This document shows positions 1 through 12,550 of a DNA stretch of 64,000 bases, piece after piece. Positions within the stretch are counted from its first letter, which is position 1, and every line of letters begins with the position of its first letter. The DNA is from Bilabrum cf. latius (Eukaryota > Bigyra: Bicosoecida > Bigyra > Bicosoecida). Both the position numbers and the translations under genes were made by a program. Where the stretch lies: contig OZ237754.1 in the NCBI GenBank assembly GCA_965178125.1, forward strand, positions 496,001 through 560,000, read 5' to 3'. The notes beneath the pieces were generated by a model. The model was not told the DNA's origin. It did no database searches and saw nothing but the letters and a program-made list of their open reading frames with translations.

Positions 1-3000
1 ACAAGGTCAAGGGCAAGGCCAGCATGGTAGTCAACAGTACCAAGCAGCAGTCTACGATGAGAACCTCAGCTGAAACGGTTTGGGAACCGGAGGCGTCAAT
101 GACTGCACCCGTCATGTAGCGCAAGAAGCGCCCGGATGCTGTTCCGGCCTTAAGATCAGCAAACCCTCCCTCTACGGGGATAGGCATGTCATCAAGAATT
201 GCGAATCGCAAACGCGACGAAGAGCGCGGCGCTGGAACGTTGCCCACATTGCAGGGAATGCAAGAACCGAAGTTGAAGCCCAGGCATGCAGAGCAGTAGA
301 GAGCCACTCCAGCGAATGGAGGCTTGGGCTAGGCCTTCGACTCTAGCAGCAGCCGTCACGAGAGGAAGGCGGACCCGTCATCCAACCGCCGCAGGAACAC
401 TAAGCCTGATCGGCGTGGTACTCACGGCGGTGGTGGAAATCGTCGCAAGAACCGCGGAAGTTCCAACGGGCACGGTCGAAGTCGTGGCAGGGGCGGAGGG
501 CGGGGCCGTGGGTACGGGTCGAGAGCGAAATCAAGAAGACACGAGAGGCACTAGAGGCACGCGCTCTTTGACGAAGTGACTCGGAGTGCAGCGGCGAGCA
601 GCAGCTCGAGTCACATCGATGCTCCGCTTAAGTCTCCGCGTGCAGGGCGTAAGCACCAGCAGCAGGAGCAGCCGAAACACCATCGCGAGACAAAGGCCCA
701 GAGAGCCGATGTACTTGCGAGCGACGACTTATCAAGCCACCCGGACCACCAGCCAAGGGCGTCCACGTCACAAAGAGACAAAACGAGTTTCGACGGACAA
801 GTAAAGCAGTACAGTGCTATGTCAAAGCAGGATCGCGATGTTAGAAGTCCAGGTCGCACGTCGATGGGTTCTGCTAGGAGCTCTTAGGATGGGCAGCAGC
901 ATAAGGAGCGTCTTGGGTAGCAACCAATGTCAGCGCAACTCGCTGCCACATCCTTTCGGTTGGATGTGGCAACGCATGCGAGCCAGCGTAAGCCCGAGGC
1001 TCGGGCGCGGTCTCCAAGTGACAGCGATTTTGGAGTTGGATCGAACGAGGATGAGTTGCTTGGGCGCTAGTCCTCCCGGGCCGGGACCCTGATTCCTAGG
1101 CCGTCTGCGTCGGACCCCCCTTCCAATGCAAGAGCACGCGGAGCTTCAGAAGGCTTGCAGGGAAGCAATCGCCCGCGACCCTCAGCCTCCCAACCCTCCG
1201 TTTCGAACTCTCTCATGAATCTCAGTCAGAAGCCCGCATCGAGTATCGCGGCTGGCAAGCGCAGTAGCAGCATTGGTGGCGCCAGCAAGAGTTCTGGGCA
1301 GGTCCCGATGGGAGATGATGACGATGTTGATGCTCCTACAGCGACCATGCCCTCCACTAGGGTGAAGCAAGGCGCTGCTGGCGCGGAACGAGTTGCCTTG
1401 GGGAGCGTTCCAATGGACGGTGGACCAGTATCTGGGTCGGATGATGTGTATTCCTCGCCTGCTCGAAGACCTCAACGTGCCCGCAGACCAGCCTCGCAAG
1501 CGATTGCAGTGGAAGGTTCTAGTGAATCTGACGAGGACTTGCCAGATGTGGTCACATCTCCTTCTCGTGCTGCCAAGGGCAGGGCGGCAAGCCCGTCCCC
1601 ACCCAAGCTAGCTCACGGCAAGGGCAAGCGCAGCAATCAGAGTGCGAAAGCTGGCAAGGCCTCCCCTGGCAAGAGGAAGAAGAGAAACAGACCTACTGCC
1701 CGCGTCAATCCCTTGAAAGCAGAGCCTGTCGGCTGTCAGCACCCAGGTAAGCCCGCGCTGAAGAACCGCATGATGAAACGCACCTTCTACAAGGTCGACA
1801 GTGTCAGGCGCTTCATTCGCACCGCGGAGCACAGGCATCACGTGAATCTCACAGCTCTTGGAACAGATGCATGGGAGCAGAAGCAGTCGTTTGATCCTAC
1901 TGAAGCTATGGCCCAAGCCCACGCCGAGAAGATTGAGCCTGAACCTGAAAGCGAGGAGGATGACGCAGTGCCCGAGGCGCTTGACATCGTGAAAACGTTT
2001 GGGGCCATGACTGGATACGTCGACCCGCGAAGACTGCCAGGCGCATACGAGCGACGTACCCTCCCACTGGTGCTCGTGGATCGCATGATGCTGCCCGCAG
2101 AAGACCCCATGCATGTTTCTGTGGACGACGTTCTTTCTACGCTCGGGTCGGAGTTCAATCCATTTTCGCGGCAGTTTGTGTTTCTCCCGTTCCAGGATCA
2201 ATCGCATTTCTCCATGGCAATCATATGCAACGCCGCCATGGCGCTGCCATCGAAAAAGGAGGTGCAGAATGTCATCCGAAGGATCCGCAAACTTAAAGAC
2301 AAGCAGGGCGGCTCACAGGCCGTCAGTGCTTAGCAGACGTATGATATTTCTTCAAGCAGCGAGAGCAGCGGCGAGGTTGAGCCAATTGAGTCCCAGGCCC
2401 ACAGCAAGAAATAGAAGCGAACCGTAGATTCGGCCGGTGCATGGAGCCCTGATTAGGCTGGTCCTCTTCGACTGCAGAATCAGCTTCAAGCTGCACGGCA
2501 GCGGGCCCGAAGCTTGTGGGACGAGGTGCAGCCGCGCCTGGCGACCCGACTGCGGGAGGCTAACCCTGGAACAGCTGCTGCTGAGTTTATGAATCCATTC
2601 GAGTCTGCAAGCAAGGTACTGGGGCATCTGGTGCAGGAATTTAGTGCAAGCTACCTAATGGAAGTGAGCAGGAAGCGAATTCGTCCCTCGCATCTTCCTG
2701 AAGAGATGTCACGTGCCGTTGACTGTCTGATAGATTGCGCCGATGCATTCAAGTTTGATGACGACACCACAGAAAAATTGGTGAGGGGGATGAAGAATTT
2801 GGACGAATGTTGCGCACTGTTCACTGGGCCGCAAACATCCAAGTCACCCGACTCTAATGAGCCAAAGAAGTCGGCTGGTGAGGCTGGTGCTGAGAGCAGC
2901 CATGCCGCGGGAGGCAGTGCCAGCAGCAGCGCTAGCAGCAGTGCTAGAAGCAGTGCTAGCAAGCAGGTACGTTCAAAGCTTGTTCCGGAATCGATCGTAT

Positions 3001-5885
3001 TCGTCCACGGTGCTACTACTGAGGAACTTGAGGTCAGTCTCGTTCGCGCTTTGTCCCGTGAGGCGCTTGTGAAACTTTCTGCAAAGGCTCCTAGTGCACT
3101 CAAAGCCGCGGGCAGGCAGGCCGAGGGCGTTGTTGCAGCAGTGGAGTTGATTCTCAGTGGCGACACTGGAGATTCAGCAGCTGGGAGTGCAGGCATGCTG
3201 AGAGTGATGCACTCCTTCCTCGAGAAGACAGCAGACTACAGGCAGTCGATCCAGGTGGTGCATCAAATCCTGCTAGAGTATGCCAAGCGCTGCGACGTGC
3301 ATGCGCCCATCCCGAGGCACCCTCTTGAGTGCATCCGGTACGGCGTGTCGCCAGAGTTGGCTGGTTAGGCGAGCGGAGCCAACTCAATGGCCTCATCGGC
3401 AGCTTCTTCGAGCGCTGGACCAGCCGCTACAGGCCATGGTATTGAAATCTTAGGTCAACAACATTCGATAACTACAGACACTGCCGTGCTCAAGGCGTCT
3501 CTGCGGGAGGTTAGCAAGAGGCACGCTCATTGGCGCCTGAAGGGGCTCGCGGCTGCCGTGCAGGCACAGCACTAGCAGCATTTGACGAGAGCCAAAGCTG
3601 CTGGACGAGCTGCTTCCATGTTGTTTGCAATCCATGAGTACTCCAACGCAATGGCGACCTCCGGTGAGGACTTAAGCGGGCGGCTATCGTTTGCCAAATT
3701 GACTATAGATGAGCTGCTCTAGACTGCAGAGGAATCGTCCGAGAAGCTCAGACGGTGCATCATTGGCATGCATCGTCTGCTTCATGCCCAAAGACGACCA
3801 TAGGCTGAGTCCAGCTACAAGCTCATGTCGACTGCAGCTGAGGCCACAGAACCCGATGTAGTTACCCACTGGTCGCACGGTGCCGAACCGCCTCAGCAAT
3901 CAGGCGGGTCTCGGTCTAGGAGTCAAAGCCGTAGCCGTAGTCGGGGCGCTGGGGCTTCGCGCAATGATCTCGGCGTGGACTTCGACGGAGCAATTGGGTC
4001 CAAGCGTGCGAGAGCAGACCGCGCAGATCAAGATAGCCAACCGGAATCTATAGATGGCTCCGATGACGAAGCCAGCGTCTAGTCTGCGACCGAGCAGCAG
4101 CCTCGAGGGGGGCAGCAAGGACGGGGGGTCAGCAAGCGCCGGCGCAAGGAAGAACGCTCTGCATCCTCCTTGGCAAAGGAAAGTTCCACCAGTGTCGCGA
4201 GCTCGCAACCCGCACGTGGGTGTCACTCGGAACAGGAGATAACCTCTGCGATGTACAAGACGTCGTTCCGGCTCGTTGAAGCTTTGGCAAAGTTCGATCG
4301 CTTTGTGCTCTTCTTGCGCGAGCTGACAGGCAAGCTTGACGTTGCCTCCAATGTCAACCACGGGCTATACAAATGCTTGAAGCACGTGGCTGGTGTTACA
4401 CAAAAGAACGCAAAGACGTGTTTGAACCGGGAAAAGCGGAGCTACGACTTAGCCTCAAAGGTGATCCAGGGATCGCTGAGTAAGGAGTGCGTTGGTGGCT
4501 CTCCAGATGCTCCGGACGGTGCCGCCAGCACAGGTCGGAGGCAACGGAGGAGGCGCAGCAAATCCCGAGGACCATCAAGCGCAGCACCGTCTTCGTCTGG
4601 AGGCACGGCATCGTCAGCGTCAGAATCTGCTGCAGCAGCAAGCGGAACGAAGAGCACAGCAGATCCCGCCGCGATCGATGACGAGCGCCTGGCCCAGCTG
4701 ATAGCCAACAGCTCCTAGCTGCGGTACGAGTCAGACAGGGCGGTTGAGCCTCCGGCTCCGTGTATCATCTTGCTCGATTCCATCAAAGGTCACCACGACT
4801 ACAGAAAGTACGCCGTGTAGATTCGCAAGTACTGCTAGCTCATGTACGAACACACCTATGCCCCTGCAGAGTACACGCAGTACGCCGAGGAGGCACGAAA
4901 GCAGGGCCTCCCAGCCACTCATGACCTGGCGCCAAAGATGTTTTTGCAAGATCAGACCAGGTTCCATCACGTGCGTCTGCCCAATGCTCCCCAGCAACCC
5001 AACTCCTGCGACTGCGGCGTGTTCACTGTGTAGTTCTGCAGGCAGTGGATTCTGCGTGCGCTCGGCCCGCATATCACGGCTCGCGTGATTCAGGACAAGT
5101 TCAAGCATTCGATGTTCCTAGGAGCTGACATGTTCGATATCAGCACCATCCCGCAGCTGCGGCAGCAGCTGGCTAGGACCGCCACTGAGCTCGCCATGGA
5201 TAAAATGGAACGGGTGGACAAGGTGGAGGCTCGCAGGGTTGCCATCCTGGCAGAGATGAAGCGCGAGAAGGGTACAGGAGCAAGCTCCGAGGACGGAGGG
5301 ACTGGATCGAGTGGCCATGCCTCAGACCAAGAAGAAGGCGGGGCAAGCAGTAGCACCGATGTTGATGCCGACGACGACGATGGGGACAGTAGCAGCCCGG
5401 ACTCGGAGTCTGACAATGCTTCTGATGGAGGCCTAGGCATTGAAGACAATGAGTCAGGGAGTGATCCAGAAAACGTGAGTCGCAACGCACAGCTGGAATC
5501 CAACTCAGATGGCGCTAGCCGCGTACCATCCAGGCAGGCTCTAGGGCTGTCCTCAAGCCAGAGAGGTCCGAGCCGTGACATGCAGAGTCCAAGGCAAACT
5601 GATCGTGTTGGGGAGGCGCGGCGGGTTAATGAATCGAAGAATGATGGCCTATTGGACTGCGACGACGAGGAGGAAGACGATGAGGGGAACGGCGATGTCA
5701 ATGATGAAAACGACCTTGCCGAGACGGCGACTGAGGGGGCGAAGAGCATACATTCTCGAATGTTCACACAAATGACTGCGAAGGCGGGTGCAAGTGACGC
5801 CTCTGGTGACGTGGTACGGTAGCCCAGAGGTCAGGATGGAGTGAAAGACGGAGCTTGGAGGCTCGGATAGGGCGGTGAGGCGTAA
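1..5885 (+). CDS. SENP6/7-like (Ulp, peptidase C48) SUMO protease, 5' partial
   Basis: The frame starting at base 3 is open from the left edge to a TAA at 5883-5885 provided TAG is Gln; it holds 21 in-frame TAGs and no internal TAA or TGA. The catalytic residues of a Ulp/SENP cysteine protease are all present: His codon 2205 in QSHFSMAIIC, Asp codon 4776 in ILLDSIKGHH, the oxyanion Gln at 4995 and Cys at 5013 in QPNSCDCGVF. The residue three after VF is a TAG (5031), where SENP proteins usually have Gln. His and Asp are 857 codons apart, so a very long low-complexity segment splits the domain; SENP6/7 have a shorter insertion at a comparable place. The N-terminal part is RG-rich (about 420-540) and then Ser-rich with basic patches. 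The C-terminal tail after 5240 is acidic (D/E/S). This family removes SUMO or edits SUMO chains, usually in the nucleus. The start lies outside the window. Confidence 0.82.
5031..5033 (+). other. in-frame TAG read as Gln in the Ulp catalytic core
   Basis: The codons read D-C-G-V-F-T-V-TAG-F-C. SENP/Ulp proteases usually carry Gln here (for example V-L-Q-Y after the DCG motif). The frame continues for another 280 codons to a TAA. Confidence 0.85.
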
Positions 5886-6025
5886 GCCTGAGCCGCTTAG
5901 TTTAATGGACGTGGAATCGATACCCCCGGGGTTTTGACTTGAAATGAAAGACACAATTTTGGATAGTGCTAGTCTAACCCCGAGTTCACTGAAGAGACGG
6001 CATCGGTTTCTGATCGGTTTACTGC

Positions 6026-9000
6026 TTAATCCATAAGATCGCTAGAGGCAAAATCGCCTCCCTCGGTCGGCGGCACGCTTGGGTCATCTGTCAGGTCGAC
6101 CGCACTTGCACTGCCTCTGATGGCGCCCTCTATGAGATCATCATCTCCATCATCTGTTGCGTCCACAACCGCAGAGCTAGCTTGCGCTGAAACTGTGAGA
6201 GTGTTATACACGTCCACGAAGACGTCCATCACGCTGCCGCTGCGAAATTGCCTCGATCTGCTGTTTCCCGTGCTGCCAGCACTGCTTGCTTGGCTGCTGT
6301 TTCCAATACCGCGAGCGAGTCCTGCAGGCACCGACCCCACCACTGGTACGACAGGGCTCCCCGGACCAATACTAGTGGAGGGTCCGCCGCGAAAGCTAAA
6401 CTAGTTGCTGCCGCGCTGCCCGACAGCGGGGTCGCCACCTAGACCCTTGCCTCCGGCATCAGGCACAGCACCACTTCCCTCCACTGGAGCAGAGACGATC
6501 CTACCGAGGTGCATGCGATCCAGCTGCCCGACACCGTGGCCTTCAGCCCCATCAACTTCTGCCGCACCGGCAGCCTCCTCAACGGTACCCTGCCGTGCAT
6601 TACTGCCCCCATCGATCGCACCTGCTGGCACGACCTGCTGCACGGATCGAAACTGTGCGTCTCCGCTGAGAGCGCCTCCAGCAGTGGCCGTCCTGCGCCT
6701 GCTAAAAGACACGCGCCTAGCTCCACGCCTCCCATGCCGCAGCTCAGCGAGCCGACGACGCCGACGTAGCGCGTCCAGAGTATCGACGTGCCTGCCCATG
6801 TCTACTCCGCCAAAAAACGAGCCTATTCCTGGCACCATGCCAACCATGCTGCCAGTTCCGTACTCTCGTCCAAATCGCTGGCTCCACCCAGCTCGCAGGA
6901 GGCTGCCGCGCCGTGGTTCCGTCTGCTGGCCTGGGCCACCCCGATGGCTGGACCCGGCGACTGCAGTCGCCCTTCGCTCATAGTGCTCGGGTTCTAACCC
7001 AGGAGCAGAGGCGCCGATCCGTGCGTTCTGCATGGATGAAGATTGCTCGATGTGACCAACAGTGTGGCCCCGGTCGCGCCTGTCAAGCCTCTCGCTAGCA
7101 ACGCGAGAGTGTATGGGAGCCTTGTTGCCAGCCTATTCACTCCCATCGGCGCCATCCTATTCGTTCGCCTAGGCTAGATCACCAGCACCGGTGCTGCTTC
7201 GAGCTGACAAGCGACCAGTCCAAGTTCCACCGCCTTGCTCCTCATCACCACGGTCAGCTCCGTACAGTCCACTGCGGGCGTGCTGCTGCAGAGAGGCGCT
7301 CGGATGGATCGAGCTCATCTCGATGTCAGACGTCAGTTTCCGCATCCCACTCGCATCACCATCTTCAGCATTGCCCACCCCTGTGGGAGTTGCGACCGGA
7401 GACGGCGAAAATACCACGGCAGAGGCGTTCTGCCACTCCTGCACGCGGTGCCCGCTGCCTTGCTTCTGCTTGCAAGTCGGCGACAGCCCCCGCGCTGGAT
7501 TCCGTACCACCGTCGGGCTGGACGCTTCCTCATCGGCATCCTTCGATTCCCCCCCTTGCTTGCTTCCAGAGCCACGAAGGCTATCGACCCCGTGTCCAGC
7601 ACCCTGCTGCTACTCGTGCAGCTTCTCGAGCTCTTTCAGCTTCGCTTCGTGAGCCTGCTGGGCCTGTTTCTGCCTGCCGCTTAGGATGTACACACCGCAC
7701 AGCACCAGCGCAATACCGATCGGAAAGCACGCCCACGACACGGTGCTGAAAGAATCGAACTCTCGGTAGTACACCCCGCCCGCGATGATGGACGCAAACA
7801 TGAACGTGCTCGAAAATACAGGCACGATCAGCAGCGTGTCAAAAAGCTAAAGCCCTTTCGCCAAGAAGTGCTGCTGCAGCATCATGCATACGACCAGCGC
7901 CACAATCTGGACGTATGTGAGCAGGAAACGAAACTGGTTGTCTCCCGCGAACGTGACTTTCAGCAGCTCCGACACAGCCTTTGCGAACAGCACCGACTGC
8001 CCGCCCACCGTGCCACTCATGACACCGTAGAACACCGGGTGCATCCTAGAGTAGTACATGTATTCCTCCGGGGGAGATTCGAGCGCCTCTGCAACGATAT
8101 CAGTGGCGCTGGCGTGCCGCATCCTGTCGAGCTGTTCTGCAGCGGAGCTGGCCCCTGAGGCGCGGCCTGTAGAAGACCTGGACGACCTGGAGCCCTTCGT
8201 GAGCTGGCTCCAGTTGCGTCTCATGCCTGGCGGTGGGACAACAGATTCGGAATCGGAACTTGACATACTACCGTGGACATCGGCTCTATCAGCTGCGTCG
8301 GTTCTCTTGCCGTCGCTTGGCACGCCGTGCGCGTTGAATTCTGAACCATCCGTGCTGCTGCTGCCGGATTCGGAACCATGATCAGAATCATCTCCCCGCC
8401 CCTTGTTCCCGGGCTGCGGTCTCGGCGGCTTCAGCGCACTGCTTGCAACATGATCAATATTGTTTCGCTGGTCTGGTTCCCTCGTCGTGATCTGCTGCTG
8501 CATTTGCACTCGTCGCCTGCGACTGTCCTAAAGGCCTGCTTTCGACGGTGCGCCGTCAGTCCCTGCCGAGCCCGGTCTCGATCTCGAGACCGGCTCGCTA
8601 GCTGGCGGGACTGCAACCCTAATACCATCAGAGCTACTGCCGCCCGTCTTTGAGACCTTCGCAGATCTGCTCAAAGCCTTCACGATGCTGCTAGCGGGGT
8701 CTTCCCCGCCACTTCCGGGACGTCGCGCGGAAATGTCCCCGCTGCCTGCCGCAGCATCCCTGCTGCTCCCCTGCTCAATCCCATCCATCCTGGCGTCTAT
8801 ATCCGTTTCTTGCTGCAGCACAGCCGCCTGTGCCGCGCTCGCGTGCTCCTCCAGTGCCTCGATCATGGCCCTGGCCAGGATCGCCTCTGCACGACTGATG
8901 AACAGGTAGAGACCGCCCAGCATGGACAGCACGAGCGAGGCGTAAATAATCATTTCCAGTCGGGCCCACAGCTCGATAAGCTCTTGGATTGTGTATGAGG

Positions 9001-9283
9001 TCTCCTCGTGGCTGCCGAAGACGACTGCGATCACCGCGCCCGCAATCACGAGTGCAGTGCCAGCGTAGTCCTGCCACTGCAAGCTCTGACCCAGAAACAT
9101 GGTGGCAAATATAACATTTGCCACGAGTGTAGTTGATCCTACTGGAGCCACCAGGGTCTGCGGAGCCAGCCCGAAGGAGACAAAGTCACCTATCGCGCCC
9201 AAGATAACCAACGAGAGACCAACCCACCACTTGGGCTATTGTGTGTAAGGAAGCCGGGCATCGATAGCCTGCGCTTGGAGCAT
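6026..9283 (-). CDS. NIPA-like magnesium transporter with long disordered region
   Basis: The minus-strand frame from ATG 9283 to TAA 6028-6026 (1,085 codons) contains eight TAGs and no other stop. It is a member of the NIPA/DUF803 family of multi-pass Mg2+ transporters. The family core is visible: PKWWVGLSLVILGAIGDFV, then GLAPQTLVAPVGSTTLVAN, then two further membrane segments. After a roughly 250-residue hydrophilic insertion come three or four more membrane segments, including LFDTLLIVPVFSSTF and a final SWACFPIGIALVLCGVYIL. A TAG at 7849-7847 sits directly before LFDTLL. The last roughly 550 residues are Gly/Ser/Arg-rich and look disordered, which is much longer than usual NIPA tails. 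The first family helix is missing from this frame, so an upstream exon beyond 9283 is possible (an AG follows a TTAAC-like branch site just upstream). It converges with the SENP gene, with 140 bp between the stops. Confidence 0.78.
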
Positions 9284-9956
9284 GATCTCAAGTTAATATG
9301 CACGAGCATGTGCGCATCTGGTGCGACAAATGTCATGCCTTTGGAAGATATTGCTCGTCCCGCATTGCCGCACGAGATTGCGGGGAAGCCCTCGGTGGCC
9401 CTGTGAAGCAGATCACGGGGCACTTTCCCAGCATGAGCGAAGGTAATTATTCCATGAATATGCTATGGTTAGCCATACTTTGCAAATATGCTGTCTCAAA
9501 GCTGAAAATCGTGCAGCAAGCCACCGGTGTACAGCCGCCAACTTCAATGCCCAAAACCGTAGTATTCAAAAAATCAACGTCCTCACTTTCTGGGCTTCTA
9601 GAAGGAATGAATACTTCTATGTGTTCACACCGAAGTTAGCAACGGAAGAGCTCAGCGCACGTACTCCAACACCCTGCGAAGAGCAAAATTCATGGGTGAC
9701 GAAGCAGTGGCGATCAATCACAATTCAGCAACCATCATGATTGGCTCAAGCGGCAAAGCAGGTAAAGACCGCGCAAGAAACTATTGTAAAGAACGCACAG
9801 CGAACGGCTACCATGACATATGCCCAGGCGGCAGGAAGTTAACAAGGAAAATACATCTTCCATCAACGGAAATGTAACGTGCATGTATGGACTGCTGCAG
9901 TCTTGATTATGAGTCTGGCGCATTCCGGAGGGTACCTTTACATACTTCCTCAAATT
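9284..9956. other. gene-free divergent intergenic region
   Basis: This stretch lies between the NIPA-like gene (minus) and ARPC3 (plus) and is clearly more AT-rich than its neighbours. It must hold both promoters and possibly a first exon of the NIPA gene. No ORF in it resembles a known protein, even with TAG as Gln. Confidence 0.55.
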
Positions 9957-10629
9957 ATGGTGAGCATTCAACTATGTATGTGCGTATGATCAATGAAATC
10001 TCTTTGGGTCTGCCTGGTCTACGACGAGCGATAATCTATTGGTGGAAACATTCCAACTGCGCACACAGGCGTACCACTCTGCATACAACGAAGAAAAGGA
10101 AGGAGTCGCAGAGGTGGGAGGCTGCCTAGTTATGCCCCTTAAGAAGCCTGCTGCCAAAGGTCCGGCTCCTGTTGTGAAGAAGGCAGAGTTTGCATGGCGC
10201 ACAGCGGACGGGGTTGATTTCCCAGATCTAGTTGACGAGGCCATCTACTACTTCAGACCGAACGTGCTATTTAAGAAGTTTACAATCGATGGTCCAGCGG
10301 ATCGCGTCCTGGTTTACTGCATTCTGTTTATTTCCATGTGCCTGGAGAAGATCGCCAAGTGCAAGACTGCTGAGGCTGCTGTGAAGGAGCTAGAAGGACT
10401 GAAAGGATCAAAGTTTGCGATTGCCGGGGAGCCTGGCTGGGTTCTTGGCACAATGTTTCCGAAGCCAGATGCTGGATCTGCCGGCGACACCCGGCGGTAC
10501 TTGAAGCAGCTGCGCGAGACGATCATCAAGAGGCTGGTCCCTGTCGTATTCCTGGACGACACGACTCCGAACAAGTTCTGGATGGCGTTTGCGAAGAAGT
10601 CTTTCATGAAGATAAAGCTGACCGCCTGA
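9957..10629 (+). CDS. ARPC3: Arp2/3 complex subunit 3 (p21-Arc)
   Basis: Exon 2 (10069-10629, TGA stop) encodes the whole ARPC3 fold: AYHSAYNEE, DLVDEAIYYFRPNVLFKKF, DRVLVYCILFISMCLEKI, GEPGWVLG, RRYLKQLRE and the C-terminal KSFMKIKL. ARPC3 proteins begin M-P/A-x-YHS. Here AYHS follows directly after an AG acceptor (cacacag, 10062-10068), and 109 nt upstream there is an ATG immediately followed by GTGAGC (9957-9965). The best model is therefore a first exon containing only the start codon (9957-9959), an intron at 9960-10068, and a 187-residue protein, close to the usual 175-180. ARPC3 bridges the Arp2/3 complex to mother and daughter actin filaments. No TAG codon occurs in the gene. The exon-2 assignment is firm; the start exon is an inference. 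Confidence 0.88.
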
Positions 10630-10913
10630 TTGATTTGATCATGATATGCGAGTTCCCGTTGTAGTCGATGCTGGCCAAGCCGAGCTGTCACGTCTTTAAC
10701 GGTTTTGCAGGCTACGGGCGACAGTCTCACACCAACTTCGTCCAAACTCCGACACAACGCTAGCAGAACTATCCAATCAAGCGGAAGAAGCCCCGGCAAG
10801 GGCAGGCTCCACTGGCATTCTCAAGACTCCGAATCGAGCAATCTGCATCCCTGCCTTTTCTTGTCTTCGCTTCACGTTTGCTTCGCAATACAATGCACAA
10901 GCGGTTTTAAATC

Positions 10914-12329
10914 ATGCATAGGTGGAGAAGCATGGTCGCATGCGGCTCGAGAGCCCATCGGATGTCTACGAATGGCTGTGTGCGGCGCGCAGGCTGGCCG
11001 ACAGTAGCGCAGCGTAGGGCCCTAGAGTCTGCTGCTGGATCGCTCGCTACTGCTAGGGAGCGGCGGCGATCAAGGCTTCGTACAATTAGAATTTCTCAAG
11101 ATGGTACGGCCCGTGTACACGCTCTAGCACAGTACGCAAGCGGGCCTGTGAAGCTCCCAGTTCTTGCTCGCCAGGTGCAGCGAGCGATGGCGGGAGACTG
11201 GAGGGCCATGGCGGACCGAGATGCAATTGTGTTCTAGTTGAAGCCACCATCTTTGTCTGGATCACCATGGCAGTCGGCTGTCGAAGACGCTGGCCTTCCG
11301 TCGTCTGTCGGAATTGCTTCTCGTGCAACCAAACAAGCGAGCGTAGAGGATTCAAGCTTGTCATCCCAAACCTACCAGCCAATGGTTGTTGTGACTAGAG
11401 GAGGCGCGGCTGTTTTGCTTGGATGCGACCCCTCGACTGCGGAAGAGATCCTCGCGGTGCTGAAGGATCCAGCCGTGGCCCAGCAGGTGCCGCTAGAGGG
11501 GAATCGTGCCAGCGACTATTACAAAATTGTAATCGATAGAAGGAATTTCGAAGATTCGGCAAGCTAGACTCCGCAGGGAAGGGCCGTCGGCACCTGGCGA
11601 CTGGAGAGCGAGCACTGGGCAGCTGTTCACCCAGAGACGGGCGAGCTGCACCTGCGCGACCTCGACGAAGATTCGGCGCGGGTTATTGGCATGGTGCTTG
11701 GCCAGAGCGTGATGCTTCAGTACTACGAGCAGCAAGCCGACAAGCTGCAGGATGTGGTGCAGGCCATCAACGCACAGATGCTGCAGGGCGGGCTGGAGCA
11801 GCAGGACGTGCTGCAGCTGCGGGGCGCGCTTGCGACCAACTCCCGCATGGCAGACTTGGTCGCAATGTCAGGGCAGCGAGACGCGGTGCGGCCAGGCACT
11901 GCCGCGTGGCGCGACCCTAGGTACTACGAGCTTAGCCAGGAGCTGAGCGTAGACTTGGAGCTGGAGGAGCGGTTCGAGGAGATCAGGCACAAGCTCGAGT
12001 TCGTGATGGAGACGATCCGGTTCTGTCTGCGAGAGAGGCAGGAGGATGCGATCACCCGTCTGGAGTGGCTGATCGTGATCCTGCTGACTCTGGAGCTGTT
12101 CCTCACTGCGGGGGAGCTGAGGGCCAAGATGCTGGAGGCTGCGGCGGCCGAGGCCGAACTGGAGGAGCACTTCTAGCAAGAGCATGGGCGACGTGAGGGG
12201 AGTGGGCGCGCTGTGGTGGACGATGGAGGGGAAGGTAGGCAGGGTGCTCCTAGCTTGGGGCTCTGGGGAGGCACGGTCCGGTTTGCTCAGCTAGTCTGGA
12301 AGGTCGCCATGAGCAGCCCGCATCACTGA
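10914..12329 (+). CDS. RMD1/SIF2-RMND1 family protein (DUF155)
   Basis: The open frame from ATG 10914 (preceded in frame by TAA) to TGA 12327-12329 gives 471 residues, with TAGs at 11235, 11565 and 12174. It matches the DUF155/RMD1 family: the beta-strand part MVVVTRGGAAVLLG, the SVMLQYYEQQADKLQDVV helix, the ELSVDLELEERFEEIRHKLE coiled coil, and the near-C-terminal RLEWLIVILLTLELFLTAG membrane helix. Family members are anchored in mitochondrial or other membranes; human RMND1 supports mitochondrial translation, and fungal homologues act in meiosis or septation. The N-terminus is Arg/Ala/Ser-rich with few acids and could be a mitochondrial targeting peptide. Under the standard code the gene would be cut into three pieces. 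After 12174 the frame adds 50 residues of unclear nature. Confidence 0.82.
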
Positions 12330-12550
12330 GCTGCCATGTGGCCATGCGTTGATACGGTCGGCCGAGGTGTAATTCACAGAGACTTTTAATGACATCCGTT
12401 TTATCCTCATCAGTGTGCGGTGTATCGTACACAATCTGACGAATTATCCGATTGGTGTGGTCAATGCGCGGCGCCATGCAGGTTCCGGTTTGGTTGCAAC
12501 CGGTTGGGGCATCGCCATCCGGATCGAGAACACAAGAACAAGCGAGAAAT

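Noticed and set aside
8569-8595. Near-perfect inverted repeat (cggtctcgatctcgagaccg)
   Set aside because: It lies within the coding frame of the NIPA-like protein with no nearby terminator or element; probably incidental.
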